Assembly: GCA_026120185.1 (NCBI GenBank) | Contig: JANUWF010001659.1 | Span: forward strand, 2,480,001 to 2,544,000 | Origin: Voacanga thouarsii | Lineage: Eukaryota; Streptophyta; Magnoliopsida; Gentianales; Apocynaceae | Direction of reading: 5' to 3' | Length of the DNA stretch: 64,000 bases | Shown: in pieces, positions 50,302 to 61,899 of the stretch | Layout: the number at the start of each line of letters is the position of its first letter | Numbering within the stretch: the stretch's first letter is position 1 | Notes under the pieces: model-generated | Databases searched by the model: none | Told to the model about the DNA's origin: nothing | The model's input: only the letters and a program-made list of their open reading frames with translations | Position numbers and translations under genes: made by a program

Positions 50302-50496
50302 AATAGAGGAGAGATGAGAGAGAAGAAAATATTATATAGGAGTAGAAATAGGAAAGAAAGAGGAGAGAGGAGTGAGATAAATTTAAATAAGATATAGATT
50401 TAAAGAATATTTATAATTGACAAAGAAGAATAAATTTGTCTATAAAATAAAAATTGCACTGACAAGAGGAATATTGCTGTAGTAATATCGCCAGCC
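50302..50496 (-). repeat. Right TIR of MULE A, outer part
   Basis: Starts with the right copy of AATAGAGGA (50302-50310). It is the reverse complement of 26373-26610 and ends in CGCCAGCC, followed by TTTTTATAA. This completes the TIR begun at 38840. Confidence 0.92.
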
Positions 50497-50505
50497 TTTT
50501 TATAA

Positions 50506-50894
50506 TCATCATGATTAATGATATTTTCTAGTTTATCGAATCAATAATATGTGGATTTTAATTGAATGATGTCCATAATACTTTGTTAAGACTTTAATTT
50601 ATTAATAAGAATTAAGAATTTGAGATGCTAACGTTATGGTAACAAATAATTACAATAGCTTCTTACTGTAGGATTATTAATTAGATGAAAATAATTCAGA
50701 TATGAATTAATATGAAAAATACTAATAAGGATAAAAGTTGTGAGTCCATTATCATTAATTATATTATATTAAAATAGGTATGAGGGGACACATGTACTAC
50801 AAGTGAGTTTAAACTGTGATGTTATTTAAATAATAAATTAAAGAAGTAATTTATTTGCTATTTTAATTACAATGTGATGAGGTTCGTTAAAATA
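50506..50894. other. Unassigned AT-rich DNA right of MULE A
   Basis: Host sequence outside the element. No gene or repeat is recognised. Confidence 0.6.
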
Positions 50895-51449
50895 GGGTAG
50901 ATGACCTTCTAGTATCTTATACTCTATTATATCTATCATTTAGTACCTTAAGGAGTTAAAACGGACCGTTTACTCTTTTTAACTTTGGACTAAAAAGTAA
51001 AATAATTTATATTAACCTTCCTTTAAATTTTTCTATATATATAACATAAATCATTGTGCGCTATTTAAATATTAATTTTATTAATATATATTGTTATAAA
51101 CTAATTTTTTCGAGTATTAAATAAATATTTTTTATTTTTTATTTTTAGAAATATAAAAATTAATTAGGAGTCTACATTTTTATTCAAATAATTATTTTAA
51201 ATTAAAATACACCATATATGATACTATTATGTTAATTTTATGATAATTTATTAAGACAACATGTTAAAATAAAAATAGTTAAAAATATATTTAAATATTC
51301 ATATTTTATTTTCCTTATTTTATATATCAACATAAAAGTTTGTGTTATTCTTTACAATTGCATAAATAATATTTTATTTTTTATTTACTTATGCGTGCTC
51401 TTATAAAAAACTCATATTATGATGAAAAAAATGCTAAATTATGTATTTA

Positions 51450-51488
<39 letters not shown>

Positions 51489-51902
51489 CTTTAAAAATTA
51501 AATAATGCAATTGTTACTAATAAAATAATATTAAAATAAAATTATGGATAATTAAGTAAATATATTTTTATCAAATAAATATTTTCTCATTTATTATTAT
51601 ATGAATCTATAGATTATTTAATTTTCATATACTTTTTCATTGCTTTTATGTGGAAAACATTTTTTTTAAAGGGTAGAAAAGAAGATTAATAATTTTTCCA
51701 CTAATAAGCAATAATAGGGGAAGTCAGTATAAAATTTTAAAGGAAATGAAAAGTTTCAAAGAATGTCAATGTAAATAATTTTAAAATAAATTAGTGACTT
51801 TACCATTTAATCTAAAGTTAAAGAGAATAAAAAATAGATATTGAACCTTAAGATACTGAAAGACAAATATCATTGTATAAGATACTAAAAAGTAATTTAT
51901 CC
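50895..51902. mobile_element. MITE-like element with long inverted repeats
   Basis: The left end GGGTAGATGACC and phrase tagtatcttatac (50911-50923) match in reverse the right end (GTAATTTATCC, phrase agtatcttatac). Similarity extends about 150 bp inward. The flanks are GTTAAAATA and ATTAAAATA, a 9-bp duplication with one change (eight exact). The inside is AT-rich and non-coding and holds a (TA)n tract at 51450-51486. Superfamily is uncertain: a 9-bp duplication would favour MULE, 8 bp would favour hAT. Confidence 0.7.
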
Positions 51903-54900
51903 ATTAAAATATGTTCTAAATGTTCCTTTGGTCTTGATTAAGTCCTCGCTAGGACAAAGTAGTCAATGAGATGTAACAGTCGAGAAATCTATTGTAATTA
52001 AGGAGATCAAATATGGAAGTGTAATCGAGTAATTGGATTGATTATTCTTGTAAAGGTAATTCTCTTTCATCATCACTTGCGGGTAATGATATGGTGCAAG
52101 GTCAGCTATATGAAAAACTTGAATTATACTTTGAAATGTATTTATGTATTAGAAATGTTCTCATTAATAAGAACAAGGGCAGTTTAATCTATTACTAATT
52201 TAGATGTAACTAAATTTAAAAGATGAGTTCATACTATTTGCACAGTTGACAGTGTTGGGTAAGTGGGAAAAAATTTCTTTTCAATTCAAAATTTCATATC
52301 ATAATGGAAATTAGATAATTATTCTTGCAATATTTATTTTGATTTGATGAAAATAACGGTTACTTAGCTGAATATCTACATTAGACTCGTGTTAAATTAA
52401 TTTGTTAAATGTTGTACTGGACCAAACACTTGGTCAAAAGTTGTGTTTGGACCATTGGAAAAATTCAAAATAAAAACTTGTCAGCGGAGGATCTACATGT
52501 ACAAACTAGAGGATTCGCATATTCAAATTGTCATTATTATATGTCATGTTAAGTAACAATTTAATAGTATTAAATATCAATTATAAATTTACCATAAATT
52601 TAACGACTTTAATATTTTATAGTATATTTTTTTAATTGACCAAAATAATTAATGTTAATAATTTTTAAATTAATCAAAATAATTAATATTAAAAATTGAA
52701 TTAAGATTGATTAATTTATGGCCGGGCATCATCCAAAACGCGTGCCTCGTTTAGAGCCATGATAAGTTGATAACTACTCTCATGGAACTCTTGCGAACTC
52801 ACACGCTCTTAAAAATCAAAGGACGCCTTGGATAGCAATGATTATTTAGCATGGCGGTGTGGAATTCGTTTACGGAAATTACTTGATAAGCTGACAGAAG
52901 AACTTAAAAGGGGCAAAATTTTGATCGTAGATAGTGGCCATCTATTAATTATTTTTTTTTAGTGGAATGAGTTTGTTTTGTTCAATAAAAATTTATTTAT
53001 TAAATTATGATTGTGTTATTCATTAAAGGATGTTTATCGATTTGTGATTATTTTTAAAAATTATGATTGTTATTTATTTAATTGCAAATGATATTAACTA
53101 AATCATACAATTATTTATAATTACTCATCTAATTTTTGTATACTAGTGGTGAGATGAGTTATAAACTACATGGAATAAGCTGCAAGCAAATCTCCCTCCA
53201 AGGATTGCACAAATGCTTGCAAAACTATTCCAGACGCCACAATTTCGAGCTTTAAACTACTGTAAACAATAGCATGCATTTATTATAACAATTCTCTATA
53301 ATATTTTTAGGGCGTATTTAAATGTAAGTATAATTTTGAATTTTATAAAAAAATTATAAATTTAAATATTAATATTACAATCTATTTAAGTTGTACAATA
53401 AAATTACTAAATTTTATAAATAAAATTTATTTATATCAGATTCATATTTTGTAAAAAAATAAAAAAGAAAGTAGTATTCTTTTGAGAAAAATAATAAAAC
53501 AAAAAGCATCGATATTAGTGAATGTAAATGACAAATTTCAAATTTGCAAATAAGATAAGAAAAATATCGAAAAATATAAAATATTTAATAAATATGAAAA
53601 ATTGTTACAAATCTCTATAGAAGTCCTAAATTGAGCCTCATCAAACGCCTTGAAAATTTGATTTGATAAAGATTCTGAATTTTGATTTAATGAAAATTTT
53701 AAACCTTAAATTTAATGAACCTTGAATGATTGAGCTTGTTGAGATGCCTCTTATTTGTTAAAACTTGATTGAAGTTAGAGATGCCTCTTGTTTGTTGATG
53801 CTTCAAGATGCTTCAAACCATTGAGGGAATGCCCTATTTAAAGGTCAAAAATCCCTTAACTTTAGCATAAACAACTGATGTGGGATTTTGAAGAAACTTC
53901 CTAATAAACTCTAACAGACTTGGGCTTAAGATGAGGCTCAATTTATATTTTAATCCGATTTTATTTAGTCTACATTATATTTGAGTTAGGAGATTCTTAA
54001 AAAGTCTAACTTTCAGGCCTAATCCAATTACATTTAACCCATAATATATTGAATTTAATGTGAAATAGAGTCTTAACCATAACCCAATTTTAATAGTCTA
54101 ATTTCATGATACATTATATTTAATGGACTTTTATTGATGGCCCAACAATATTAATCGAATAATAATTATATTTATTCATAGATTAATTTTAATTTTTCAA
54201 GACTAAAATATGTAAATTTCTTTTAATCTTGATCAAATAAAATATTTATTTTTTCAAAATTCTTTGTTTACAAATATCCCCACTTCAAGACTTGAGGAAA
54301 AATGCTTTGTCAAAAAAATTTGGAAATATGACTTGAAGTATTTTTAAAATAATATTAATTTCTCAATTTAATTTAGAAATTAATATAAAATCTCTTTTCA
54401 AATCCTTAATAAAATAGAATTCTTTTTCTATTTCTATAAGGAATTAATGAAAAGATTTGAAATCTAATTTTGAGGAAGAATCATATTTCTTGAATCCACC
54501 AATCAAGTTTTTTGAATTTAAATTTAAATCCTAATTAAAATCTCCTAACCAAGAATTAGAAGTCTTATAGGATTTGGAATAAGCATTCTATAATACCTAT
54601 AAAAAGGTTTGTATCTCCACAATTTTTCCACACAAATTCAAAGGATCTTCACCAATTCCAATGCGAAGTGACATCAGCTTCAAGTAATTTGGTAAATTTT
54701 CTTTTTTCCCCTTTCCTTGTTAAGCTTTGTCTTTTTTTTTTTTTTTTTCCTTCTCGCATACTCAAGTCGAGCTTCAAACATTCAGCATTTTTTTTTTTTT
54801 GTGCCACACATGCATTGAAGGTGACAAAAACTAAAACATATTCCTTGTTGGACTTTGACCACAAAAATGCCAAAACATCACTGCATGTTTGCCAAGTTTT

Positions 54901-54974
54901 TTTTTCATCTTTATGCAAATCATGCCAATTGCCTTCTGTCCTTCTTGCTTTGTTGTCGTTTTGTTCCTCGTTCA
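51903..54974. other. Unassigned AT-rich DNA
   Basis: About 3 kb without a supported gene. It contains long poly-T runs (54728-54748, 54788-54800). A phrase with some coding bias (52710-52910) does not form a frame. The open frame at 54668-55021 is phenylalanine-rich because of the T runs and enters the LTR at 54975, so it is not taken as a gene. It may be true intergenic DNA of the host. Confidence 0.55.
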
Positions 54975-56326
54975 TGTTGGGTATCTCTCACGCATATCAT
55001 ATATGGCGCAGCGGAAAATAAAACGAGATATCATCCCAAGATCCGCATATGTGTGGAAAACAAGACATAAAGAGATCAAAGGTAACAACTTTTTACCTTT
55101 CTATGATCGTTCGAAGGACAAAAATTTTCTTCTTCAAGTCGAGACGCGATTCAGCAATTCTCTTGATTAAAATCCACGAGAGTTGAACGTCCAACCACTA
55201 TAATCACAGTGTGTGATTATCTCTAATAGAAATCCACACAGAGGAATACTCAAGCACAAAAAATTCTTGTGCTAGCAAAAAAAGATGGCGGCTCTTCTCA
55301 TTTTCAGCAAAACGAGAGAGAGAGGAGAGAAGAGAAGAGAGTTTTGGTGGCTGCTATTTTTTGTGTGAATCACCCTCCTAGGGTTTTGGTTATATCATCA
55401 TATATACCGAAAAATTCACTGAAAAAATTGAAATCCTAAAACAATTAGAATTCTCTAATTGTAATTGGAAACATCAATTTCTCACAATTACAATTTGGAT
55501 AACAAATTATAAGTAATTATAATTTATCCACAACAATTTCTCTCTCTCGCAATTAACCCCACTATGTTATCAAATAACATCTTGAGTATATAATCCTCTA
55601 TTGTGTGTGACCTATTAGGGTTCCCAGTCAATTTGTAGCGAACATGAATTAATCCAAACGTCTTTGAGATTAATAATCCATAATTAATTAAAATTAACCA
55701 TATTGATTTTAATTAGGATTGGTTTATTAATTCATTAATTAATAAACCCATATTCCCAGATCATGAGCGGTATCTAGCTACACATCATGACCACCCAAGA
55801 GTCCAAGAAGTCAAGTGGCTTGACATGAACCCTTCAATAACAAACTATAGTGCAATTAACTCATTTCACCATATAATATCTCATTCGGTTTAGAATACAG
55901 AATTAGTGCCAACTCCCTCCAGAATTAATTCTGGCCCGAATACAATAGTACTTGTACCATGAACCCACTACTCTAGATATGTATCAATTGGAACTGTTTC
56001 CAATAGACAATCGCCTTGGCCAAGGACTTCTCGAGTAGTAATTCCTACAAGTGGTCTTGAGATATTTGCCCCTATTATTAGGAGTGGTGAATCATTTGTT
56101 AACTCTCTCAACTACTTTCGTTTACCTCACAATGTGCCCAATATCCATCCCATAGGCGGCTCTCGATCGAGCTCTAGAGATTGGAATCAACGTACAATGC
56201 TCAGCAAACAAAGTACTTTGGAGATCTCAAGTCTAAGGATACTTGCACGTTTACTATATTGAGATTATATCACTAGAACTAAATAGTTATCCATGTGATT
56301 ATCTCATAGCTAGGTCATCCAATGAA
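54975..56326 (-). repeat. Truncated Angela-like LTR
   Basis: Starts TGTTGGGTATCTCTCACGC on plus and is collinear with the solo LTR at 17605-19336. It breaks off after ctaggtcatccaatgaac, about 440 bp before the expected end. A (CA)n(TA)n tract begins there. No target duplication can be tested because one end is missing. Confidence 0.9.
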
Positions 56327-56336
56327 CATATATGTA

Positions 56337-56337
56337 T

Positions 56338-56370
<33 letters not shown>

Positions 56371-56401
56371 CATAATATATATATATATATATATATATAT
56401 T
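56337..56401. repeat. Compound (CA)n(TA)n microsatellite
   Basis: CA repeats at 56337-56358, then TA repeats to 56401 with small interruptions. It joins a truncated LTR on the left to unassigned AT-rich DNA on the right. Confidence 0.95.
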
Positions 56402-57252
56402 GCATTGTTATTAAATGAAGAAATATACACTATGATGGAAGAAGAAAGTGAAATAAGAAAGGAGAAAGATTGAGGACGAAAGATTTGGTATGAAAATTAT
56501 CACATTTGTAAAATTTACATATATTAAAAAAAATAATTTTTAATAGCTTGAGGGAGAAAGATTGAATTATTCTTCTTAGAAATAATAGAATTGGTATGGA
56601 AATTAAAAATTAATTAGTATTATAATTGAATAGAGTAATAAATAATAAGAATATATATAATTGAAAATAAATTAATAAATATATTATTAATTTCATAAAA
56701 TAGTAGATAATTAAAAAACAAAAATTTTCTAAAAATAACATTATTGAAGTCAGTACAATTAAGTTTATAAAAAAAACTTAGTTTTTTATTCTTTCTCTTT
56801 TCAATCTTCAATCAACCCTAGTTTCAGTGATGTACTTTCAAATTGTGTATATCATTTAATTAAATCAAGAATATATTTATTGTCTTTTTGCAATTGTACC
56901 ATTTTTATTTATTACTTTTTTAAATTAATATTAATTAATTTTTTAATTTCAAAATAGCTCTACAAATTTCAATAAAGATAATTTAGTTTTTTTTTAAAAA
57001 TCTACAATTAAGTTTATCTTTAATTGGTACTAAGGCATCATTCTTGTTTGTAAATGTTAAAATAATGCACTGCTACCAAGAATCATTAGAATAATTGATA
57101 TAAGTTGTAGAATTATAAGTTGGAAGCCATGAGATAGCTGGAAACTTATAAGATAGAATGTCTATAAAAGTTTAGTTTTACAATAAAAATTATAGATACA
57201 ATGTTTATATATATAATTAAATATAATAATCAAAAGATAGTATATTCTACCT

Positions 57253-57305
<53 letters not shown>

Positions 57306-57400
57306 TATGTAAGTTCAGAATTAAAAAATTAATTATGTTATATAACATATTAATCTAATACTCACTAACTAATAAGGATATATTATACTGTATATAAATA

Positions 57401-57426
<26 letters not shown>
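56402..57426. other. Unassigned AT-rich DNA with (TA)n tracts
   Basis: No gene is seen. TA tracts lie at 57256-57295 and 57400-57426. It may be interior of the CACTA-like element whose right end is at 58214, but the left terminus was not found. Confidence 0.5.
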
Positions 57427-57434
<8 letters not shown>

Positions 57435-57732
57435 ATCTTAGAATAACTAATAATTAAAATGAAATTCAAACTCTTTATTACCAATATATGAAAACTTAAG
57501 ATGTAAGCAAAAATGTATTTTAAAAATCAATGATATAATCATTACATGTATTTATAAAGTTTAAACAAGTTTTGTGACCAAATTTGAAGGTCATTCATTT
57601 TATTTTGTTACTTTGTGCAATAATATCTATAAAATAGAAAGATATCTTGATATTTACAAATATAAAGATATCAAATTAACAATTCAACCGTTAAATTTAT
57701 TATAATCATTACCAATAGTATTGTGACTAAAT
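57427..57732 (+). repeat. Direct repeat shared with 63694-64000
   Basis: About 306 bp starting gtatgtatatcttagaataa are nearly identical to the right edge of the window (63694-64000). Both copies are preceded by (TA)n. They belong to the same family as the CACTA segment, and the second copy continues beyond the window. Confidence 0.92.
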
Positions 57733-57789
57733 TTGAAAATAATCAGATAAAATTTAAAACAATTTTGAGGAGCTTTGTTGTAATTAGAC

Positions 57790-58200
57790 TAAAAATAACG
57801 GTTACAATAAACTGTCGTATTTGGTTTATCTATTACGACGACTAAAATAAACCATCGTATTTAGCCTACTCTATTGTGACAGTTACAATAAACTGTTGTA
57901 TTTAGCCTAATATATTATGACAATTACAATAAACCATCGTATTTGATCTACTTATTACAACGATTAAAATAAATCGTCATATTTAGTATATTCTATTGCG
58001 ACGGTTACAATGAACCGTCGCATTTGGTCTACCTATTACGACGGTTTGTGTAAACTATCATATTTGGTTATCAAATACGACAGTTGGAATTGGACCATTG
58101 TATTAGGTCTATATATTGCGACAGTTTCAAAACCGTCGCATAAAGTAACCTATTATGATGGTTTTTTTACCGTCGTATTTGTCTTCATCGCATTTGTCCA
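57790..58200. repeat. CACTA subterminal hairpin repeats, about 41-bp unit
   Basis: Some eight to nine diverged units, each with tattRYgacggttacaat and aaccgtcgtatttgg-type arms. They are probable transposase binding sites by analogy with En/Spm. The arms pair within each unit. Confidence 0.85.
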
Positions 58201-58214
58201 ATTTTTTTGTAGTG

Positions 58215-59345
58215 TGGTCCGACGAAACTAGAAGCATATACTTTGATATGCTGTAGTTGAGGTTCTTTTATAGAAACAATATACTTATATATTGGGTATA
58301 TGTGACTAGTTAGTTAAGACAGATTTGTACAAAATAACTTCTACGCTATATCGCCCCTTGTGACTGTTCAAGTGATCTAAATATCTAGGGCCCTGGGAAA
58401 CATGACTTGGATGTTTACTTTAAGGTAGCTCCATTGAAAAGTATAAACATTCCAAGAGTTGTGGATCATTGGATTAGAGGTCTAAGGATGGTAGATGTCT
58501 ATTAGAGAGGTGTTAGTACACTCTTCCTCTCTAAATGCACAGCGATGCGTAGAGGGATATTTTAGTCATTACACTTGTAGGTCGAAGACTTTGCCAATTC
58601 AGTATTATCCTTGGGGTCAATATTTTCTTATGGTGATATTAGAAAATATTTAAAATGTAAAATATAGCTTTTTGTATAGTAGGGATATTTTGGTCATTTT
58701 AGTAGCTAAGGAGATGTGTCTTTTGGTCTCCAAAATAGCCCTTAAGTCCTGACAGATTTAGGTTAAGGAATTGGTCTTGATAATTATGATTTTTATTTTA
58801 TTTTATTTTATTTAAGTAGTCTAATTTATTATTGGACTAGAATAAAATAAAATATCCGAGAGAGAGTATATATTTTTTCTAGTTTAATTGTTTAATTAAT
58901 TATTCCTAGCCCAATGTCCAGATTGAATAATTAAAAAATTAATTTAGGTATAAATTAAATAAGAGGCCTGATATTTTATATTAGTCTATTTGGGCTTGTT
59001 AATTATTTATTGGGCTGTTTAATGAAGCTCAGAAAATAAATAATTGAGACTTATTATTTATGGGTGTTCAAGCCTAAGAGTAAATAATTTTATCTGGCCC
59101 AATGAATAAGACAAAGGGTAAAATAAAATTTTAAAAAAATAAAAATTAATTAATTAATTAAATTAAAAAATAACACGGGATGGATCCCGTATTGTTTTGC
59201 ATGAAAGATAATAGAAAGCATTGTGCTTTTTGTTTTATGCTGTTGGTCTCACTCTCTTGGTGATTGCATGAAATGATTTGTATGAAATCAAGATTAGAAG
59301 AAAAAGAAATAGAGGGTCTACGAAGTTTTTACAAGAAAAAGGAAG
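58215..59345 (+). repeat. LTR family Z piece, plus orientation
   Basis: Continues the LTR seen at 62991-63650 from the point where the CACTA end inserted (gaaactagaagcatatactt). It is the inverse of 60600-61510. Its first 450 bp should lie left of the CACTA element but were not found. The right boundary against the RNase H code is unclear. Confidence 0.75.
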
Positions 59346-59351
59346 AAGCTT

Positions 59352-60145
59352 TCACAGGCTAAGCAAACCCAACATTCTGTGAGCTTCACCAGCGGAAGAA
59401 AGGGTATCATTTCGGAAGCTCAGAATATCATACTTTATAGGATTAACCTTGGAGATAAGGTGTATAGTATGTGCTTGAAAATAATACTTCAATTTCTGAA
59501 TTGCAAATATCAAAGCTAGACAAAGTTTCTCAATTGGTGAATAATTCAACTAATTTGGTATCATTATCCGACTTAAGTAATAGAGTGTATTTTCTTTGCC
59601 ATTGTCATTTTCTTGAGCAAGCAATGCCCCCACTGAGCGTTCTTACATAGCAATGTATAAAATCAATGGCTTATCCAAAATGAGTGCAGCAAGCACAGGA
59701 GGCTTCATCCAGTAAGATTCGATGTATTTGAAAGCATTTTGACACGCTTCATTCCACTCAAATGGTACACCCTTCTTCATTAGACGACTGAACGGTTAAG
59801 AACGTCTGGTAAGATTTGAGATGAACTTTCAGAGATAGGCCAACTTTTCCTGTAAACCCTTTAATTCATGGATATTCTCTGGCTCAGGCATTTTCATAAT
59901 CACGTTGATCTTTGATTGGTATATTTCGATACCTCGATGACAGACAATGAAACCCAAGAATCTTCTAGAGGTGACGCCAAAAGAACATTTGAGAGGATTC
60001 AACTTCAATTGATATTTTAGGAGTCGTTCAAAAGTCTTTCTCAAATCTTGAAGATGATCAACTCGTTTACGTGACTTGACCACCAAATCATCCACATAGC
60101 ATTCTATGATTTTGTGTAGCATATCATCAAATATCTTTTACATTT
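59352..60145 (-). pseudogene. Tat-like gypsy RT and RNase H remnant
   Basis: Read right to left: KIFDDMLHKI, then ECYVDDLVVKSRKR with the RT catalytic YVDD, KLNPLKCSFGVTSRRFLGF, and MPEPENIHELKGLQEKLAYL (60122-59829). A more decayed stretch leads to RNase H motif NYSPIEKLCLALIFAIQKLK and HLISKVNPIKY (59549-59430). The motifs fit the Tat/Ogre-type non-chromovirus gypsy group. It lacks the N-terminal RT, which is cut at 60145 next to an LTR, and it has several stops. Confidence 0.88.
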
Positions 60146-60149
60146 GAAG

Positions 60150-61896
60150 GTTTAAAAAGGGGGAAAAACAAAGCACGTGGTGGAAGCATAAAAACTGAAA
60201 CTGGAAAAATTGAAGAACAGAAGAATCCCGAACGGAGCCGGCGCCGGTTCCAGTAGCCTCAGTCGGCGCCGGTCCCGCTCTGGACAGATTCTGAGGTAAA
60301 AAAAACTTAACATTTTCTTCTTTTTCTCAAAGATGACTAGACCAAAATATGTGGAATTGGGGTAGGTGCACTGGTGGAAACCTCTGATGCGATTTCTGCA
60401 AGCCTCCTACTCCGTCTTTGCATGTATATGAACGCCAACCTCTCGATCTTCCAGTATATGGCCCGCCTAATCCCGTTTGGTGAACAACTCATAGGGCTAA
60501 GGGATCTTTTTCAGAGAGAGAAAAGGGGCGTCCGTTTTTCCTCAGGGAAGGAGAGGAATCACACGTTTTTTTTTCTCTTAGGTCAGAGAAGAAGCAGTAA
60601 AAAAAAACGTCATTCTCTATTCTCCTATTTAACCTAAATAAAACCCTATGTTAAACTAGATTGACCCATTGGATTCTTAATTTAGCTTTTTGGACTAAAT
60701 TAATTATTTTAACTAGAACTAAATAAATGGCCCAACAAATAATTAATTTTCCAGCCCAAATAAACTAGTCCAATTAACAAGTCTATAGTAGTTCAGTTCC
60801 AGGTTAATCTTTAATTATTCAAACTGGGTCAAAACCCTGAATAATTAATTAACCCAACAAACTATTTTAATTAATTCTCTCTCCATAGACCTTTACTTTA
60901 TTCTAACCCAACAATTAAATCAGGCTACTTAAATAAAATAAACTCCATTTAATTTAATTTAAGATCAATTTCTTAGCCTATATTTAATTAGGACTCACGG
61001 TCTATACTGGGGACCAAAAGACACACTGCCTTGGCTACTAAAATGACCAAAATACCCTTACCATATAAATAGTTGTATTTTGCATTTTAAATATTTTCTA
61101 ATATCACCATAAGGAAATATTGACCCTAAAGATAATACTGCGTTAACAAAGTCTCCGATCTACAGGTGTAATGACTAAAATACCCCTCTATACATCACCG
61201 TACATTTAGAGAGGAAGAAATGTACTAACACCTCTCTAAATGATATCTACCATCCTTATACTTCTAATCCAATTATCCACGACTTCTTGGATTATTTTCG
61301 CTTTCCAAGGGAGTTATCCTAAAGCAAACATCCAAATCATGTTTCCCAGGGCCCTGGATATTTAGATCATTCAGACAACCACAAGGGGCAATATAGTATA
61401 GAAATTATCTTGTACAAGTTTGTCTTAATTGATTAGTCACACATATCCAACATGCGAGTATATTGGTCCTACGATAGAACCTCAACTATAGCATATCAAA
61501 ATACATGCTTCTAGCTTTATCAGACCACCAACTCACACTCAAGTTGTAGAGTATTAGTCTACGTTGTAGCAATAGTAGTCTAGATTTCTACCATATAGTA
61601 CTTTAAGAAACCACTACTATAGGTTCTGTTCTATGTATTCAAAATACGCTTATGTCATGAAGTGTGTGGACTACTCACTGGCTAAAGGTAAGCCATTCCC
61701 CATTTAGAATTCACAACATAATAACCTAGACATAATGAGATTCTCATTCTCATCAATCGGTTAAGAACAAATGTTTATGTGTTAAATAACCCATGATCCA
61801 TACCTTACTGTGAAAGACTATCATTCACACGAACCACTTATTTAAACACAATGAGTATTTTTTAAACGAAATTGTATACAAATAAAAATGTAAATT
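60150..61896 (-). repeat. LTR family Z piece, minus orientation
   Basis: From 61896 downward it follows the 62991 LTR in reverse (gtgaatttacattttt, cattgtgtttaaataag, ctttcacagtaagg), lacking the first 80 bp. Length is what remains of a roughly 1.8-kb LTR if it ends near 60150. A GC-rich module with two GGCGCCGG palindromes (60237-60247 and 60263-60272) lies near that end. The open frame at 60374-60637 is inside the LTR leader. It abuts the integrase on the right, as a 3' LTR should. Confidence 0.7.
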
Positions 61897-61899
61897 CAC

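Larger units (their letters stand above)
26373..50496. mobile_element. MULE A: large FAR1-type Mutator-like element
   Basis: The ends are GGCTGGCGATATT on the left and the same motif reverse-complemented on the right (ending AATATCGCCAGCC). The exact 9-bp duplication TTTTTATAA flanks them (26364-26372 and 50497-50505). The inverted repeats are about 440-460 bp and CT-rich. The right repeat is split into 38840-39079 and 50311-50496 by MULE B. Inside are a lysine/glutamate-rich frame (plus) and a FAR1-like transposase gene (minus) broken by an Angela-like copia. Total span is 24.1 kb. Without B and the copia it is about 6.9 kb, a normal size for an autonomous MULE. The joined TIR across B reads the same as the left TIR, which proves the arrangement. 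Confidence 0.93.
57427..58214. mobile_element. CACTA (En/Spm-type) element, right end
   Basis: The end reads ATTTTTTTGTAGTG, the inverse of the CACTACAAAAAAA terminus of plant CACTA elements. It is followed by TGG. The interrupted LTR (compare 63440) reads tagtggtctgataaag, so TGG (58215-58217) fits one side of the 3-bp duplication of this superfamily. Subterminal repeats of about 41 bp fill 57790-58214. Each has a hairpin core of the form cgacggtt...aaccgtcg with point changes. No transposase is visible, and the left end is not found in the window. Confidence 0.82.

Noticed and set aside
54668..55170. Overlapping phenylalanine-rich open frames up to 117 codons
   Set aside because: They are produced by poly-T runs and run into an Angela-like LTR at 54975.
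57790..58200. Regular 41-bp repeats that resemble a CRISPR array
   Set aside because: There are no unique spacers. The whole unit repeats with point changes, and it ends in a CACTA terminus in plant DNA.
60374..60637. 87-codon open frame on plus with rather high GC
   Set aside because: Lies in an LTR piece in opposite orientation to the gypsy genes. No domain is visible and no second copy supports it.
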